The notes under the pieces were generated by a model. It searched no databases, was not told the origin of the DNA, and saw nothing but the letters and a program-made list of their open reading frames with translations. Shown here piece by piece: positions 63,891 to 64,000 of a stretch of DNA of 64,000 bases. The translations under genes and the position numbers were made by a program. The stretch comes from Acanthacorydalis orientalis (Eukaryota; Arthropoda; Insecta; Megaloptera; Corydalidae). Location: assembly GCA_034766995.1 (NCBI GenBank), contig CM068317.1, positions 23,152,501 through 23,216,500 of the forward strand, given 5' to 3'. Positions within the stretch are counted from its first letter, which is position 1; each line of letters starts with the position of its first letter.

Positions 63891-64000
63891 CATATAAAAA
63901 GGTTGCCAACAAGATAGCAAATCATATGTGCACCAAATCATTCACTAATTGACTTATAATAAATCAATAACTTCTTAAAGCATCTTTAAATAAACCAAAA

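Overview
The window looks like AT-rich insect nuclear DNA, most likely hymenopteran (bee or wasp). That placement is an inference from three things: very low GC with long (TA)n tracts, a dense load of decayed mariner elements (including mellifera-type ones), and one exon of an arthropod neuropeptide receptor. Nothing bacterial or viral is visible.

Only one host protein-coding exon is recognised with confidence. It lies at 53017-53199 (+) and is a phase-0 exon of 61 codons covering the extracellular loop 2 / TM5 / intracellular loop 3 part of a CCHamide (bombesin-like) GPCR. I could not find the neighbouring exons (TM1-4 or TM6-7), so much of the window is probably intronic to this gene or lies between genes. 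A GC-rich block at 20640-21230, ending in a good splice donor, looks like a promoter plus 5' non-coding exon of unknown ownership. Other GC-richer islands (180-480, 690-1018, 13117-13680, 16130-16760, 38820-39180, 41690-41960, 45240-45440, 48060-48480, 59330-59740) contain short ORFs or conserved-looking non-coding DNA that I cannot assign.

The rest is a transposon graveyard. Several Tc1/mariner lineages are present. Near full-length but broken copies lie at 17082-18192, 18872-20133, 39673-40947, 43281-44567, 45875-47132 and 53547-54738. One group of deletion derivatives (10060-10616, 12271-12841, 57851-58424, truncated 21580-21962) keeps only the DNA-binding half of the transposase. A second group (13830-14641, 26083-26891, 28204-28926, 34368-35230) lost exactly that half and keeps the catalytic half. 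A third short family is at 9210-9841, 23238-23741 and 36787-36893. A diverged Tc1-like element is at 60815-61500. RTE-like non-LTR retrotransposon fragments are at 6259-6969, 31322-32389, 54839-54994 and 56495-56940, and another reverse transcriptase remnant is at 36894-37490. Also present are two pogo/Tigger-like elements (50191-51213 and 36356-36767), a TTAA-flanked piggyBac-like MITE (51723-52031), a 300-bp palindrome (4745-5044), a long foldback enclosing an RTE fragment (6059-7143) and a two-copy dispersed repeat (47548-48050, 63340-63890).

About forty (TA)n tracts punctuate the window, and many mobile elements sit directly inside or between them. No new biochemical system was found. The most interesting material is the complementary pair of mariner deletion classes and the nested or foldback repeat structures.
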